The notes: a model not told the origin generated them from the letters alone. A stretch of DNA of 64,000 nucleotides from Bretschneidera sinensis (GCA_023935145.1 CM043702.1:101318588-101382587); one strand, 5' to 3'; shown: positions 47,695 through 60,753, counted from the first letter of the stretch. A program made the numbers and translations.

Positions 47695-48254
47695 TGTTGG
47701 AAAATCACTTTCTTGCGGAATCCCAAGTTGTGATCTTTCCAAACACCCAAGTCCACAATGACTTGTAAGAAACAGAACAAAAATCAAACAAGCAAAGAAA
47801 GAATATAAGCAATTGTTATTGAGGTCCGGCAATGTGCCTACGTCCTCGTGAGCTCCTCCGAGCTCTCTGCACTAAATCAATGGAGTTCTTACAATTATAA
47901 CAACATCTCTTCAAGAATCCTATTGTTCTTGAAGAATGAAAGAAGAGCAAAAGAAAGTGATAAGGACTAAGTGTTTCCCTGGAATTTTTCCCAAGAAAAT
48001 TTCAATTACAAAGCCCTTGAATCCCCAATCTATACTACTCTCTCTCAATCCCGCCACTCTTGAATGAGTCTCTCCTGTGTTTAGTGTCTTTGCACTCTCA
48101 CACATCATGTGTTCTATTTCACACACATTCACATGTCATTAACATATCTCACGTGTCTTTTTGATTGCTCCTAGATGACCCTTTATATAGGGCAATGACC
48201 ACCTCATCCAATTTTTGAGATCAATCTCAACCCTTAGATCTCAAGAACCAAAGA
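47695..48254 (-). repeat. Element L 3' LTR, left piece
   Basis: Begins TGTTGGAAAATCAC; minus-strand TATA at 48181-48190. Ends at J's TSD copy AAAGA (48250-48254). Confidence 0.87.
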
Positions 48255-49114
48255 TGTTGGAAATCACCTTGACAAGATGCCCAGGTGGTGATCTTCTAAA
48301 CACCCAAGTCTAGAATGACTTGTAATGAAATGAAACAGCAAACAAAAGCAAGAAAGAAAAGAACACAAGCGATTTGTTATCGAGATTCGGCAATAGCCTA
48401 CGTCCCCATGAGTTCACCTGAACTCTCTGAACTAATCAATGGCTCTTTTACAATCACAGCAACCCCTCTTCAGGAAGCCTAAGTTCTTGAAGAAACAGAA
48501 AGTGATGAGAACTAACCCTAAAATTTTCCCAAGAAAATTCCCTTTACAAGCCCTCCAATCCCCTTTACATTCTACTCACTCTTCTAAACAACCAGCCTTA
48601 TAAATGAGTCTCTTTTATTTTGTGTCTTCGCACTCTTTATGATTCTCTCACTTTTGATCACAAGTTATGTCACATTGTTCTTGAGAATGAAGCTAGGTGA
48701 CCCTTTATATAGTGCACCAACTTCTTGTCCAATCTTGAGTGTCATTCTCCACCCTTTGATCTAGATGAACAATCAACCATAGCCTTTGATCATTCCTTAG
48801 TCAAGCTGTGCATTTTGAACATGTCTCACAAACCATGGAAGAGGTTTACATATGTGTGCATCAGTGTGCCTGGCACCGTGGCCTAGAACAGAAGGCGTTA
48901 TGCCTTGGGGAGAGGGCGCCGCGACCTTGCCTTTCTTCAGCACTCCTCCTCTTCTGAGCGCCGCGGCTTGACCTAGTGCACACCCATTTTGTTGGACCTT
49001 CTTTGTTGCTTGCATGCTGAGGCACACTTCTCGTGTGCTAAGGCTTGAATGACTTGATGCTTGACTTCTTCAAACCTCTTCCAACCATGTTTAAACCTTA
49101 AACAAATACCAACA
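48255..49114 (-). repeat. Element J 3' LTR
   Basis: 860 bp, TG...CA; minus-strand TATA at 48703-48712; GC-rich GCCGCGAC-like motifs near 48870-48970. Confidence 0.9.
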
Positions 49115-50751
49115 ATCTCTACCTTCGTCTAAGTGTTTAAACCCAAACCATTGCGCAGAGAACTCAGGATCCAAACTTATCTTGAGTCATCAATAGACCG
49201 ACTCCAATCCTAAGTAGTCCAAGGAAATGATCGAACTTTCTTAGGGGTAGAACTTTAGTACCTAAATCCGCAGGGTTTTCTTCTATGGTTACCTTTTCCA
49301 CATGGATTCATCCTTTTGAACATTTTCCTGAATGAAATGGTACCGAACATCCATGTGCTTTGTCCTCTCATGGAATACTAGATTTTTACATAAGTGCAAT
49401 GCACTTTGACTATCTGAAAACACCACAACCTACTCTTCTAGGACCTTAAACTCTTCCAACAACCCTTTGCACCACATAGCCTCCTTTATGGCTTCCGTTG
49501 CTGCTATGTACTCAGCCTTGGATGTTGAGAGTGCTACCACCGGCTGCAACTGAGCCTTCCAACTTACATAACATCCGTTTAAGTTAAAGAAGTGGAAGTA
49601 ATCGATCTCTTTTTATCCCAGTCTGCTCCAAAGTCCGAATCAGCATAACCCTCAAGGCAAATGAACTTACCCCTCTTCTCATAAATCAACCCCACTTCTG
49701 GGCTTCCTTTCAAGTACCTCAGCAACCACTTCATCCCAAGCCAATGCTCTTTTTTAGGATTACTCATAAACCTGCTGAGGACACTCATTGGATGAGCAAT
49801 GTCAGGTCTAGTGCTTACCATGGTGAACATTACAGAACCAACCGCACTAGAGTAGGGGACCTTTTCCATTTCCTTCTTCTCGTCATTCGATCTTGGACAT
49901 TGATCACTAGAGAACTTGAAATGACCAGCAAGGGGAACCTTCACTGGTTTTCTATCTTCCACAGAGAACTTAGATATCATCTTCTCTATGTAGGAAGTTT
50001 GAGAAATCTTCAATCTGTTTCTATCCTTTTCCCGGATGATACACATCCCAAGGATCTTCTGTGCATGGCCAAGATACTTTATCTCAAACTCCTCATTGAG
50101 TTGAGCCTTCAATTTTCTAATCCTCTCCATTTTTCTACCAACCAGCAACATTTCATCAACATAGATGAGGATGATCACCACTTCCTCAACCTTCTTCCCC
50201 TTGTAGTATAAGCATGAATCATAGTAGCTCCTCATGAAATCCAAGCTGATCCCAAAGGAATCAAACCTCTTATCCCATTGCCGAGGTGATTGCTTCAGGC
50301 CATAGAGAGATTTCTTCAATTTGCACACCAACTCTCCCTGCCTTCCTTCCTTATAGCCTTCGGGTTGCCTTATGTAGATGGTCTCATCAAGCCCTCCATG
50401 TAAGAATGCTGTCTTCACATCCATTTTCTCGATTTCCCAATCAAATTGGACCACCATTGCTAATACTATCCGTATTGTCTTGTACTTCACAACTGGTGAG
50501 AATATTTCGGTGAAATCTATGCCTTCTTTTTGTGTGAACCCCTTCACCACCAGCCTAGCTTTATATCAGACTTCATCTCCTAGAGTATTCCCTTCTTTGA
50601 TCTTATAGATTCATCTACAATCCATAACTCTCTGTTTTTCTGGTTTGGGCACCAATTCCCAAGAGTTGTTGTTCCTCAAAGAATCCGTTTCTTCCTCCAT
50701 AGCTAGTTGCCACTTTGATGAATCCTTACACTCCCTAGCATCCATGTAAGT
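49115..50751 (-). pseudogene. pol: Element J RT and RNase H
   Basis: A PPT (GGTAGAGAT) abuts the LTR. The open stretch 49579-50550 carries RT with KMDVKTAFLHG (first Asp present); YVDD reads YVDE. Then RNase H with GYADSDFGAD and a frameshift at 49579. Downstream the STTEAEY block reads STSKAEY (Glu to Lys) and the tail RTKHMDVRYHF lies near 49340. It keeps both segments deleted in H and L. 50551-50751 is the linker with stops. Confidence 0.87.
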
Positions 50752-52154
50752 TTATGGTTCAACCATCCCTCCTTCTGTCCAAGGAGCTGCTACATTAGCA
50801 TCCGCAAAACCATATCTCAAAGGTGGTCTAACCACCCTCCTTTCCCGGTCCGTTGTGAGCTGGTAATCATTCTGACTTGCTGCATCAAACCTTTCCAGTT
50901 TAGCCTCCTCTTCAGTTTCTTGAGCTTGGTCTTCATGAATGGGCTCTACCTGGTCCGAACCCTCTTGCTTTCCTTGCTCTACTTGAACCGAATTCTCTTT
51001 GATGCAATGCTCCACAAATTCCAGACTGGTTTGCTCACTAGCTCCTGCAGGGTTAGTTTTCTCTAAGTAGAGAAATAACAATTCATTAAAAATAACGTCC
51101 CTACTTATTATGAGTTTCATTCCTTTTGGTTCTAAGGACCACAACCTATACCCCTTAACCCCATCACCATACCTTAGAAACACACATTTTCTAGACCTTG
51201 GGTTAAGTTTTTCATCCTTTTGATGTGCATATGCAGCACATCCGAAAGTCCTAAGGTTGTTCAACTCAGGGGGTTTTCCACTCCACATCTCCATGGGAGT
51301 CTTAAGGTCTAAAGCCCTAGAGGGTGATCTATTAACCAAGTATGCAGCTGTAGATACAGCTTCTCCCCAAAAGTATTTTGGTAAACCAGACCCAATTAAC
51401 ATGCACCTAACCTTTTCCATAAGGGTTCTATTCATCCTCTCAACAACTCCCATTTGCTAAGGGGTTTTCACAACTGTTCTATGTCTTAGAATGCCATTTA
51501 ATTCACAGAATTTATCAAAATTCTAAGCCATTATCGGTTCATAAAGCCTTAACTACTTTACCCATTTGAGTCTCCAACAACTTTTTCCACACCATAAATT
51601 TATTCAAAGCATCTGATTTATTTTTAAGCAAATAAACCCAAACCTTTCTTGAATAATCATCAATTAAAGACGGAAAGTAAAAGTTACCTCGCTGTGTTGG
51701 TGTTCTTGCTGGTCCCCAAAGGTCTAAATGAATGTAGTCAAGAATCCCCTTAGACTTGTGCACTATGGTGTTGCTTCCCAAGAACGCAACACTCGCAGAA
51801 ATCAAGTTTCTCTACTTTGTCTCCACCAAGTAGACCATCCTTATTAAGAACTTGCAGGCTCTTTTCGCTCATATGTCCCAAATGAGTGTGCCAAAGGGCT
51901 ACCCTATCCATCTCAGCCATCAAGCTTGCTGCTTGATCCTTGATTTCTGTCTCTCTGATCATCTCATAGAGTCCATCTTTTATTGCTGCTTTGATCACTA
52001 CCAAAGATCCCATGGTCACCTTGATCTTTTTTCCCTCTGCTTTGTATGTATACCCTATGGAATCCAACTGCCCTAATGAGATCAAATTCCTCTTCAAATC
52101 TGGAAGATACCTCACATTCCACAGTAACCTTGTGACTCCATCAAATATCCTCAA
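50752..52154 (-). pseudogene. pol: Element J integrase and pre-integrase domain
   Basis: Zinc domain HTHLGHM...CECC (51750-52154). A 17-bp deletion between TGTTG repeats near 51770 shifts the frame into the next open stretch (51539-51805), which holds IHLDLWGP with the first Asp. A second break near 51525 precedes NGVVERMNR (Glu kept) in 50752-51453. Confidence 0.86.
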
Positions 52155-53171
52155 CTAGATGTCTCCAATCCCTCTCACTTGGCAAGAATTGTCATTCCCC
52201 AAGAAGACCCTTCCATCATTGATCTCCTTGAAATTCTTGAACCATTCCTTGTGAGGGCACATGTGATAAGTGCACCCAAAATCCAAAATCTATTTCTCGC
52301 TGCCTTGCCTTCTGCTCACATTTGAGCACACAACAAGAACATCATCTTGCTGTTCTCCTTTGGCAACTGAAGCCTCTCCATTGCTGGTATGGCTTCTCCC
52401 TCTCTCATCCCACAACCTCTTCTTCCAATCTTTCTTGAAGTGTCCCTCTTTGTTGTAGTAGAAGCACCTCTTTCCTCAAAATCTTGGTTTGGAATGTGCT
52501 CTCCTATGGTTCTACCCTCTACCTCTTGATTTCTCCCGGTAGTTGCCATGAATGCTACTGCTATTCCGAGTTGCTGGCCTTCCTCTTAAGAACAACCCTT
52601 CTCCACTTTATGCCTCCTTACTTTTGGCTTTGAAATCATGAGCCTTTATAGCATTTACCACAATTTCTTTGGTTAGTGTATCTCTTCCATATTCAATTGC
52701 ATTACTTAAACTATAAAAACAATTAGGAAGAGAATTTAATAACATAACAGCCAATTGTTCATCCGGGAATTTAATAGTACAACTAGCCAAATCTTGAACT
52801 AGTTTATTAAAGACATCAAGATTATCTTGCAACTCTTTATTAGGATCCATTTTAAAAGTAAAGATTCTTTTAAGAAGATAAATCTTGTTAGGGAGAGTTT
52901 TGGTAAGAAACAAGTCATCTAGTTTGACAGCAGGATCTTCCGAGTCTCCGCACTCCCTTATGACACTATCCAACATGTGTAGCAAGATGGTGCTGTATGC
53001 CATCTTCTTCATCTCAATCCACTTGTCATCCCTAATACTTGCTGGAAAAGCATCATCTTCTCCAATAACTAAGTCCACCTTCTGTTGCATAAGAACAACC
53101 TTGAACTTCCGCTTCAATAGGGAGAAATCTCCCTTTCCATCAAACTTCTCAACAACGAAATGTGAACCCAT
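52155..53171 (-). pseudogene. gag-pol: Element J gag and protease
   Basis: ATG at 53169-53171 (MGSHFVVEKFDG); open to a TAA at 52608. Near 52460 the knuckle reads CFYY-NKEG-H-FKKD-W, with two zinc ligands lost. The protease block near 52280 is ILDFGCTYHM preceded by a stop; D-F-G is the same change as in element G. Confidence 0.86.
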
Positions 53172-53403
53172 CTTGTGGAGATGATCCCAGATATGTGCAA
53201 CACCCACAAATGCTTTCCAACTTCCTCTAAACCTTAAGAAAACGATTGAAGATTGATCTCAACACCATTCTTGAATCAACCTCAAGAACAAGATCTGATA
53301 TTGATCTTTACTCCGTTCTTGAATCATGTAAGAAGTTTGTTCTTTGATTCTTGGAATCTTGCTTCGATACCTTCTGTTCTTGCTCTGATACCCGACTGTG
53401 CAA

Positions 53404-53415
53404 GCTCTGATACCA
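53404..53415 (-). other. Element J primer-binding site (tRNA-iMet)
   Basis: Minus strand reads TGGTATCAGAGC, one base inside the 5' LTR. The leader is 53172-53403. Confidence 0.92.
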
Positions 53416-53416
53416 C

Positions 53417-54320
53417 TGTTGGAAATCACCTTAACAAGATGCCCAGGGGGTGATCTTCTAAACACTCAAGTCTAGAATGACTTGTAATGAAATAAAACAG
53501 CAAACGAAAGCAAGAAAGAAAAGAACACAACCGATTTGTTATCGAGGTTTGGCAATAGCCTACGTCTCCATGAGTTCACTTGAAATCTCTGCACTAATTA
53601 ATGGTTCTTTTATAATCACAGCAACCCCTCTCCAAGAAGCCTAAGTTCTTGAAGAAACAAAGAAGAAGAAGAAACAAAAAGTGATGAGAACTAACCCTGA
53701 AATTTTCCCAAGAAAATTCCCTTTACAAGCTCTTCAAACCCCTTTCCATTCTACTTACTCTTCTAAACAACCAGACTTACAAATGAGTCTCTCTTGTTTT
53801 GTGTCTTTGCACTCTTTACAATTCTCTCACTTTTGATCACAAGTTATGTCACATTGTTCTTGAGAATTAAGCTAGGTGACCCTCTTATATAGTGCACCAA
53901 CTTCTTGTCCAATCTTGAGTGTCATTCTCCACCCTTTGATCTATATGAACAATCAACCATAGCCTTTGATAATTCCTTAGTCAAGCTGTGCAGTTTGGAT
54001 ATGTCTCATGAACCATGGAAGAGATTTACACATGTGTGCATCAGTGTACCTAGCGCCGCGGCCTAAAACAGGTGGCGCCGCTGCCCAAGGCATAACACAC
54101 ACTTCTCAGCTTCTGGGTGCCATGGCCTTGCATTTCTCCAACACTCCTCCTCTTCTAGGTGCTATAGCCTAGGGTAGTCAAGGCCGTGACCTGATCTTGT
54201 GCACACCCATTTTGCTGGACCTTCTTTGTTGATTGCATGCTGAGGCACACTCCTAGTGTGCTGAGCCTTGAATGACTTGATGCTTGACTTCTTCAAACCT
54301 CTTCCAACCATGTTTAAACC
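53417..54320 (-). repeat. Element J 5' LTR, main piece
   Basis: Matches 48255-49114. TATA at 53884-53892. Interrupted by K after AAACC; the last 17 bases of the LTR are at 60430-60446. Confidence 0.9.
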
Positions 54321-55556
54321 AGATTATGTAAAAAGTATAACACGACAGTTGTAGCACAACTTTGGGGTGTCGATTCCACAAGGAGACAAGCAAACTACAA
54401 GAGAAGATGTAAACTTTAATACAAAACGATAAAAGTCAAAGGAAAGAATATGAGTTTGAAGTAGTGTGAAATAATTAGGTAAATATAATAGAGAACAACA
54501 AGGGTCTGGGAATCCTCCCTAGGTTCATTGCCTTATTCTAATCTTGATTCAGTTGTTTTTATCTCGATTGCAAGTTTCACATCCTAAACAAGCAATCGGT
54601 AAATATTCAATTAAAGCACATACATAAACCCTAACGTAATTGATATGAATTGCTCTTTCAAGTTAAGCACACATGACTTGTCCTATAGGTTTATCAAGAA
54701 AAGACAATATATCTTTAATGACAATATCACAGTAATGGAAAAACCTAAAAGATAGATCTACCAGACTCAATCACTCCAAACAAATTGACATAAGAAGAGC
54801 ATGACTAGACTTATATCTAGGAGAAGCATGTAATCACCGGATTAAGAGGAAATCTTCTAATTATATCAAAGAGTAAACCATAACAATGTTTTGATAATAA
54901 ATCCAAACTACAATGAATCAAGACTAGAAAATAAGAACGACTACACCTAGGGATTCATCCCTTCACCTTGCTTGGAGATTAGTTGGCCATAGGAGAGAGT
55001 GTGGCAGCCTTTATGATCTTTTCCCCGGCCCCCGGCCTCTAATTCTACATGTCATTATCAAACCCTAAATGATCTATTTATAGTACAAAGGGTCCAAGGG
55101 TGTTTTAAGGTTTAAACAATCATTAACGTCCTAATTAGGTCAAAACTCGGAGAAGGAATCGTGTGCGCGCTGCAGCTCTCTCTTCTGGGCGCCTAGGCTT
55201 GGCTTTGGTCCAAGGTTGTGGAGTTGCAGGGCACCGTGGCCCTGCCTTTTGGGCACCGCGGCCCTGACTCTTGTTTCTTCTGGGCACCTAGGTTTGGCCT
55301 GGTGTTATAAATTCTTTTTCTTATCCTTTCCGAAAGCACTCCTTCACTCTGATGCGCATGGAATCTTTGAGCTTTAAGTAATGATAGCTTTTCCGTGTCT
55401 TTTAAACTAAAGTACCTCAAAATACACCGAAATAAGTTAATGATCAAAGAACATCACTTTAGAGTTATTAAGGTATAAAAGTATAATTCAAACCTCAATC
55501 AACCTTAAAATGCTAACGAATAAGTACTATTAAGATGCATTTTATGACTCTCACCA
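54321..55556 (-). repeat. Element K 3' LTR
   Basis: 1236 bp. Minus-strand TATA CTATAAATAG at 55074-55083. GC-rich GGCGCCTAGGC-like words at about 55180-55310, upstream of the TATA. The outer base has changed from T to A. Confidence 0.9.
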
Positions 55557-57217
55557 TAACCCCCAACTAGCTTATTGCTAGTCCCTAGCAATTCAAGTGA
55601 AAATAAGAGATGAATTCTAAGGTAGAAGTCAAAACAAAGTGAAGCAATGTTAGTGTTAATCCAAGAGTAATTCAACTTTTTGTCTAAAAAATTGCACATA
55701 ACACACAATACATAGAATCATTAAATATCACTCAAGTCCAAAAGTAATCCAAACATTAATCTCAAAATTGTTATCGACTCTTAAAATCCATCTTACCACA
55801 ATCCATTAATTCGAACACCCAGATGATTTTATGCATAACTTTCATGAATACAAGTCTTGGCCTCTAAAAACATAATAAATCGTGTGACATCAATCACATA
55901 AACAAGCTCCATAGGCTTATTTTTGAGATCACTCTCCACTATAGTAGAAAAGTCACACTACATTGGATCAATAGGTCTTTAATAAGCTTGTAACGTTAGG
56001 ATAAGGTAAAGGTTAAGAAAGAATGGGAAGGATTCAACACAATAAAAGAACTTAATCTCTTAGTTTAAACATAACCATTTTGAAGCACTAGATAACCTTA
56101 CTTCAACACCCAACTCTTTTAACCATTTTTTTATAAGAGCGTATCTCTCGATAAGTTACCATTTTTCTTCTCTCTTCTTCTTTCTTTGCCATATTTCATT
56201 CTTTTTCTTTTTTATTTTTGGCATAAGATCATTTACCTCTTTTTTTCATTCTTTTCTTTTCTTTTTCCACAACCCCCAACTTATCTCCTTTGATATACTT
56301 GGGTTATGGTAATATTTTTTTTTCTTCATATTTCCATCCTTACTCCTCTTAAGTGCTTCTCAACATACGTGTACAACTAAGTTCTTTTAGGAGAACAGTA
56401 AGGATAAAATATTTTTTAGGCTCGTAAGAGTAAGTAAATGGGTCTTCGAAAGAAACAAGGTTCAAACTCTTTTTCAAGAAAAATGCTCAAACAGGTGACT
56501 AGTGATAGATATAGCAAGGATAAGTTTGAAAGGCTCAAACGGTCCAAAAATGGCCTATATTATATCCTAAGTAGTGTGCATTCTAGGAATTTGCCTCAAG
56601 TGGTTATCAAATAAGTTCTAGAGCTTGTCGAGACCATAAAAGTGTTCATGAAACAATCACATATAAAACTTCTCTAGATGCTTTAGACTAATCATACAAT
56701 CTTACCGCAAACTAGAGTCTCAAACCAAATGAAGATTGACACGTAAATTATTCTCAAACCGAAGCAAGATTTAACTTCTTCTAGATGTTGTATGCTATCT
56801 CAATTAAGCTCATATCATTGACATGTGAATTACATCCAAGACTAACACAAAGCATGCTAACAACAAACAAAAAGGGAGAACGACACCAAGCAGTTCAATG
56901 AAAAAATAAAGAATATGAAAACAAAGAGATGCATTTCCTCCACCCTCAACTTAAAAATTGCATTAACCTCAATATAAAAGAAAGAGTAAAGGAAACTCCC
57001 TTTGTAGCCAAAGGTGCACAGAAGCTGAAAATTGTGCTCCATCATTTGAACTACTTCGTATATTTGTCCCTGAAAAAGAAATACTAAGTTAATACTGGAA
57101 AACAGAAGAAAAAAAATACGAACAATAAAAAAGAAATATGAAAACAATAAAAGTAAAAGGATATGCAGTGGGGTGCCTCCCATGAGTGCTAAGTTTTACG
57201 TCTTCAGCCAGACGCTC
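55557..57217 (-). other. Element K 3' non-coding spacer
   Basis: A PPT-like TTGGGGGTTA (element sense) adjoins the LTR. The spacer has pyrimidine-rich tracts at 56150-56280 and no supported gene. A 108-codon hydrophobic stretch (56857-57183) looks like a composition artefact. Confidence 0.6.
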
Positions 57218-58929
57218 TTATTCCCTCCTAGACAAACATGAACTGAATGCACTAGCAACTGCTTCACTGTCAAATTGGGTGCTTGTATGCTTTGAAGAGG
57301 CCTCAAGGATGTTATCAGTAACATCTCCATATTCTGGCTCAATATATGCTCTTGTGAACCCATGGGTGTGGATTGACTCCAATGGATTAAGGTGATGGAT
57401 CTTTTGCATGGGTGAGTCAATCATATATTCTTGGTGGCTCTCGCCCACATCCTCTGATTTGTTCGGTGTTGGGATGTGTAATGACTTTCCACTAAGTGTT
57501 ACAATGGCATTCACCTCCTTCAAATTCTTTTGCACCAGGTGTTGTCTATGGTATGTGGACTGAGCTTGGGAAGGGAACATACCTCGCTCATTCACACTCA
57601 AGGAGCTTATCAACTTGGACATTTGGCTCTTTAAATCCTTATGTCCTTCAACAACCTGCGTAATAAAGATTCAAGCCTTTGATTAGTCTTACCCTGTGCT
57701 TCAATAAACGCATGCAAAGTTTCTTCTAAAGGACTCCTAGAGGGTGCAGGTGTATGATATGGTGCAGGGTATGATCTAGGGGGTTGTGTAGGCGGTTGGT
57801 TTTCAGATTTCCAGCTAAGATTGGGGTGATTTCGCCACTCCGGATTATAGGTATCAAAGAAAGGTGAAAAAGGCTTCTTGTACATACCTAAGACATTACA
57901 TTGTTTCTCATACATCCCTCTCATCTTCGCAAATGTGAGACATTCTTGGGCGAGATAATCTACCTCGCCACACACAAAACATGGTTCAAAAGACCTTGCA
58001 TGATTAGCTACGTGTGTTTGCTATAAGTCCTTAGTCTTTAACACATCTATTTCCCTAGTGAGCATCTCGACCTTAGCTTTTAGGTTGTCCTCCTCTCTAA
58101 GATGGTAAATTCCACCACCACTTTGGTTTCCTCCAGGTTGTGACCTGTTTGTGCTTTCAGTAGCACTTGGTCCAGTCCAGGTGTGAGCTTTTTCAGCAAG
58201 CTCTTTGAGGTATTCTATGGCCTCATCAAGATATTTTTCTAAGAACTCACCATTACACATCATCTCTACAAATTGGTGCTCCCTATATGTAAGTCCCTCA
58301 TAAAAATAGCTCACTAAGCGCCAATTCTCATACCCATTGTGAGGGCACATATTTAACAGCTTCTTAAATCTTTCCCAAGACTGATATAAAGTCTCACTAT
58401 CCTTTTGTGCAAAGGTCGAGATTTGCCTTTTTAAAGCATTGGTCTTATGTTGGGGGAAGTATTTATTAAAAAAAATCTGAGTCATCTCATTCCATGACCC
58501 AACAGATCGTGATCTCAGTGAGTATAGCCAACTTTTATCTCTATCCTTTAAAGCGAAAGGAAAGAACTTAAGTCTTACAATGTCAGCAGTTGCATCTTGA
58601 CTATGAAAAGTCGCAACTACTTCCTCAAACTCTTTAATGTGCACATATGGGTTTTCACTTTCCAAGCCATGAAACATACAGAGTAATTGTATCATCCCTG
58701 TTTTAAAATCTAAATGGCGAGTATTGGCTAGAAACATGATGCATGATGGTGTGGCTGTTCGTGTAAGGTGGAGGTAGTCTTGAAGGGTCCTAGGAGGTTG
58801 ATATTCATGTTCACTCATTTCTTCGGGACTAGATGGATTATCAAATAAAGGATTTAGAAAAGAATTTAATTCTGACTCTAACATAGACCTACAAGCAAAC
58901 CTACCCAAAGTGTCTCTATATCGGGGCAT
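57218..58929 (-). pseudogene. gag: Element K gag (Athila-like)
   Basis: ATG at 58929. Residues ~85-230 are a Retrotrans_gag domain (LKFFPFALKDRDKSWLYSL, FFNKYFPQHKT, ETLYQSWERFKKLL, YFYEGL). An in-frame TAG at 58021 precedes a knuckle CFVC-GEVD-Y-LAQE-C (His to Tyr). A Pro-rich stretch and a one-base frameshift near 57630 follow, then 57218-57622 (LSVNERGMFPSQAQ), the region before protease in full-length relatives. Apart from these two breaks the gag is long and open, better kept than most coding DNA here. Confidence 0.87.
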
Positions 58930-59103
58930 GCAAGATCACAAAATAAAGAAAAGAAAAAACAATAAAACAAAAAAAATAATGCAGCAAGCTAAAAGAGGGA
59001 ACGAAGTTACAGCCTTTACAAACTGCTAAAAAGAAAAACTATTTACAATTCTTCTACCGTCTTGTCTCAAAGTTGACAATCTTCCTTGTACTTAAGCACA
59101 TCT

Positions 59104-59122
59104 CTCCGGCAACGGTGCCAAA
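59104..59122 (-). other. Element K primer-binding site (tRNA-Asp type)
   Basis: Minus strand reads TGGCACCGTTGCCGGAGA, close to the TGGCGCCGTTGCCGGGGA of many Athila and related gypsy elements. Confidence 0.85.
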
Positions 59123-59125
59123 ATT

Positions 59126-60424
59126 TGATTACGCCTAAAGTATAACATAGTAGTTGTAGCACAGCTTTGGGGTGTCGATTCCACAGGGAGATAAGCAAAC
59201 TACAAGAGAAGATGTAAACTTTAATACGAAACGATAAAAGTCAAAGGAAAGAATATGAGTTTGAAGTAGTGTGAAATAATTGTGTAAATATAATAAAGAA
59301 TAACAAGGGTCCGGGAATCCTCCCTAGGTTCATTGCCTTATTCCAATCTTGATTCAGTTGTTTTTATCTTGATTGCAAGTTTCACATCCCAAACAAGCAA
59401 TCGATAAATATTCAATTAAAGCACATATATAAACCCTAATGTAATTGATATGAATTGCTCTTTCGAGTTAAGCACACATGACCTATCCTATAGGTTTATC
59501 AAGAAACGACAATATATCTTTAATGACAATATCGCAGTAATGGACAAACCTAGAAGATAGATCTACCAGACTCAATCACATCCAAATAAATTGACATAAG
59601 AAGAGCATGACTAGACTTATATCTAAGAGAAGCATGCAATCACCGGATTAAGATGAAATCTTCTAATTATATCAAAGAGTAAACCATAACAATGTTTTGA
59701 TAATAAATCCAAACTACAATGAATCAAGACTAGAAAATAAGAATGACTACACTTAGGGATTCATCCCTTCGCCTTGCTTAGAGATTAGTTGGCCATAGGA
59801 GAGAGTGTGGTAGCCTTCATGATGTTTTCTCTAGCCTCCGGCCTCTAATTCTACATGTCATTATCAAACCCTAAGTGATCTATTTATAGTACAAAGAGTC
59901 CAAGGGTGTTTTAGGGTTTAAACAATCATTAAAGTCCTAATTAGGTCAAAACTCGGAGAAGGAATCGTGTGCGCGCTGTAGCTCTCTCTTTTGGGCGCCT
60001 AGGCATGGCTTTGGTCCAAGGATGTGGAGTTACTAGGCACCGCACCCTTGACTCTTGTTTCTTTTGAGTGCCTAGGCTTGCCTTCTAGGCGCCTAGGCTT
60101 GGCCTGATGCTGATTTGTGGAGGTTTTGGGCGCCTAGGCTTGCCTTCTGGGCCCCTAGGCTTAGTCTGGTGCTATAAACTCTTCATCTTATCCTTTCGGG
60201 AGGCAGTCCTTCACTCCAATACGCATGGAATCTTTGAGCTTTAAGCAATGATAGCTTTTAGATGTCTTTTAAACTCAAAGTACCTGAAAATGCACCGAAA
60301 TAAGTTAATGATCCAAGAACATCACTTTAGAGTTATTAAGGTATAAAAGTGTAATTCAAACCTCAATCAACCCTAAAATGCTAACAAATAAGTACTATTA
60401 AGATGCATTTTATGACACTCATCA
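59126..60424 (-). repeat. Element K 5' LTR
   Basis: 1299 bp, TG...CA. TATA at 59880-59889. It is longer than its partner mainly because of extra GGGCGCCTAGGCTTG-type units at about 59995-60170. Confidence 0.9.
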
Positions 60425-60429
60425 AAACC

Positions 60430-60446
60430 TTAGACAAATAGCAACA
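60430..60446 (-). repeat. Element J 5' LTR, terminal piece
   Basis: TTAGACAAATAGCAACA, the last 17 bases of J's LTR, displaced from 54320 by element K. Confidence 0.88.
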
Positions 60447-60451
60447 AAAGA

Positions 60452-60753
60452 CCCATGGTTACCCATGGTTCTCTAAGAGTCTAAGTAATCTGTGCGTTTT
60501 AATCAAGTCCCACGCACCATCTCAAAGTGCTTATTCAAAGGTGTCAGGTGTGCCTCGTTCTGAGGCTTGGAACAGGGCGTGCTGAGGCTCAGTGCTTCAT
60601 GTTTAGGCTTAGATGGGCTGGGCCACGGCACAGCCTGGAGGGGAGGAGTCATGGACTTGCTGGAGGCCGCGGTGCCCAAGGCTAGGCCACGACGCACAGC
60701 CAGGACCTGATGCTGAACTCTTCATCTATTTAATCCTTAGACAAATACCAACA
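60452..60753 (-). repeat. Element L 3' LTR, right piece
   Basis: Continues the LTR broken at 48254 and ends ATACCAACA. GC-rich GGCCGCGG-like words at 60590-60710. A PPT (AAAGGTAGAGAT in element sense) follows at 60754. Confidence 0.87.

Larger units (their letters stand above)
54321..60424 (-). mobile_element. Element K: gag-only Ty3/gypsy element (TR-GAG type), 6.1 kb
   Basis: LTRs 54321-55556 and 59126-60424; the TSD AAACC is perfect at 54316-54320 and 60425-60429. A tRNA-Asp-type PBS adjoins the right LTR. The only coding region is an Athila-like gag; there is no room for or trace of protease-RT-integrase. In the first ~215 bases I count about 13 LTR differences. It is inserted in J's 5' LTR and is the innermost layer of the stack. 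Confidence 0.92.
48255..60446 (-). mobile_element. Element J: Tork-like copia element carrying element K
   Basis: TSD AAAGA is perfect at 48250-48254 and 60447-60451. The 3' LTR is 48255-49114, the 5' LTR 53417-54320 plus 60430-60446, split by K. Full domain order gag to RNase H on the minus strand. It was inserted into L's 3' LTR. Confidence 0.92.

Noticed and set aside
56857..57183. 108-codon hydrophobic, Phe/Leu-rich stretch in element K as a possible env-like protein
   Set aside because: The region is T-rich on the coding strand, which gives Phe/Leu by composition. There is no signal peptide pattern or family resemblance.
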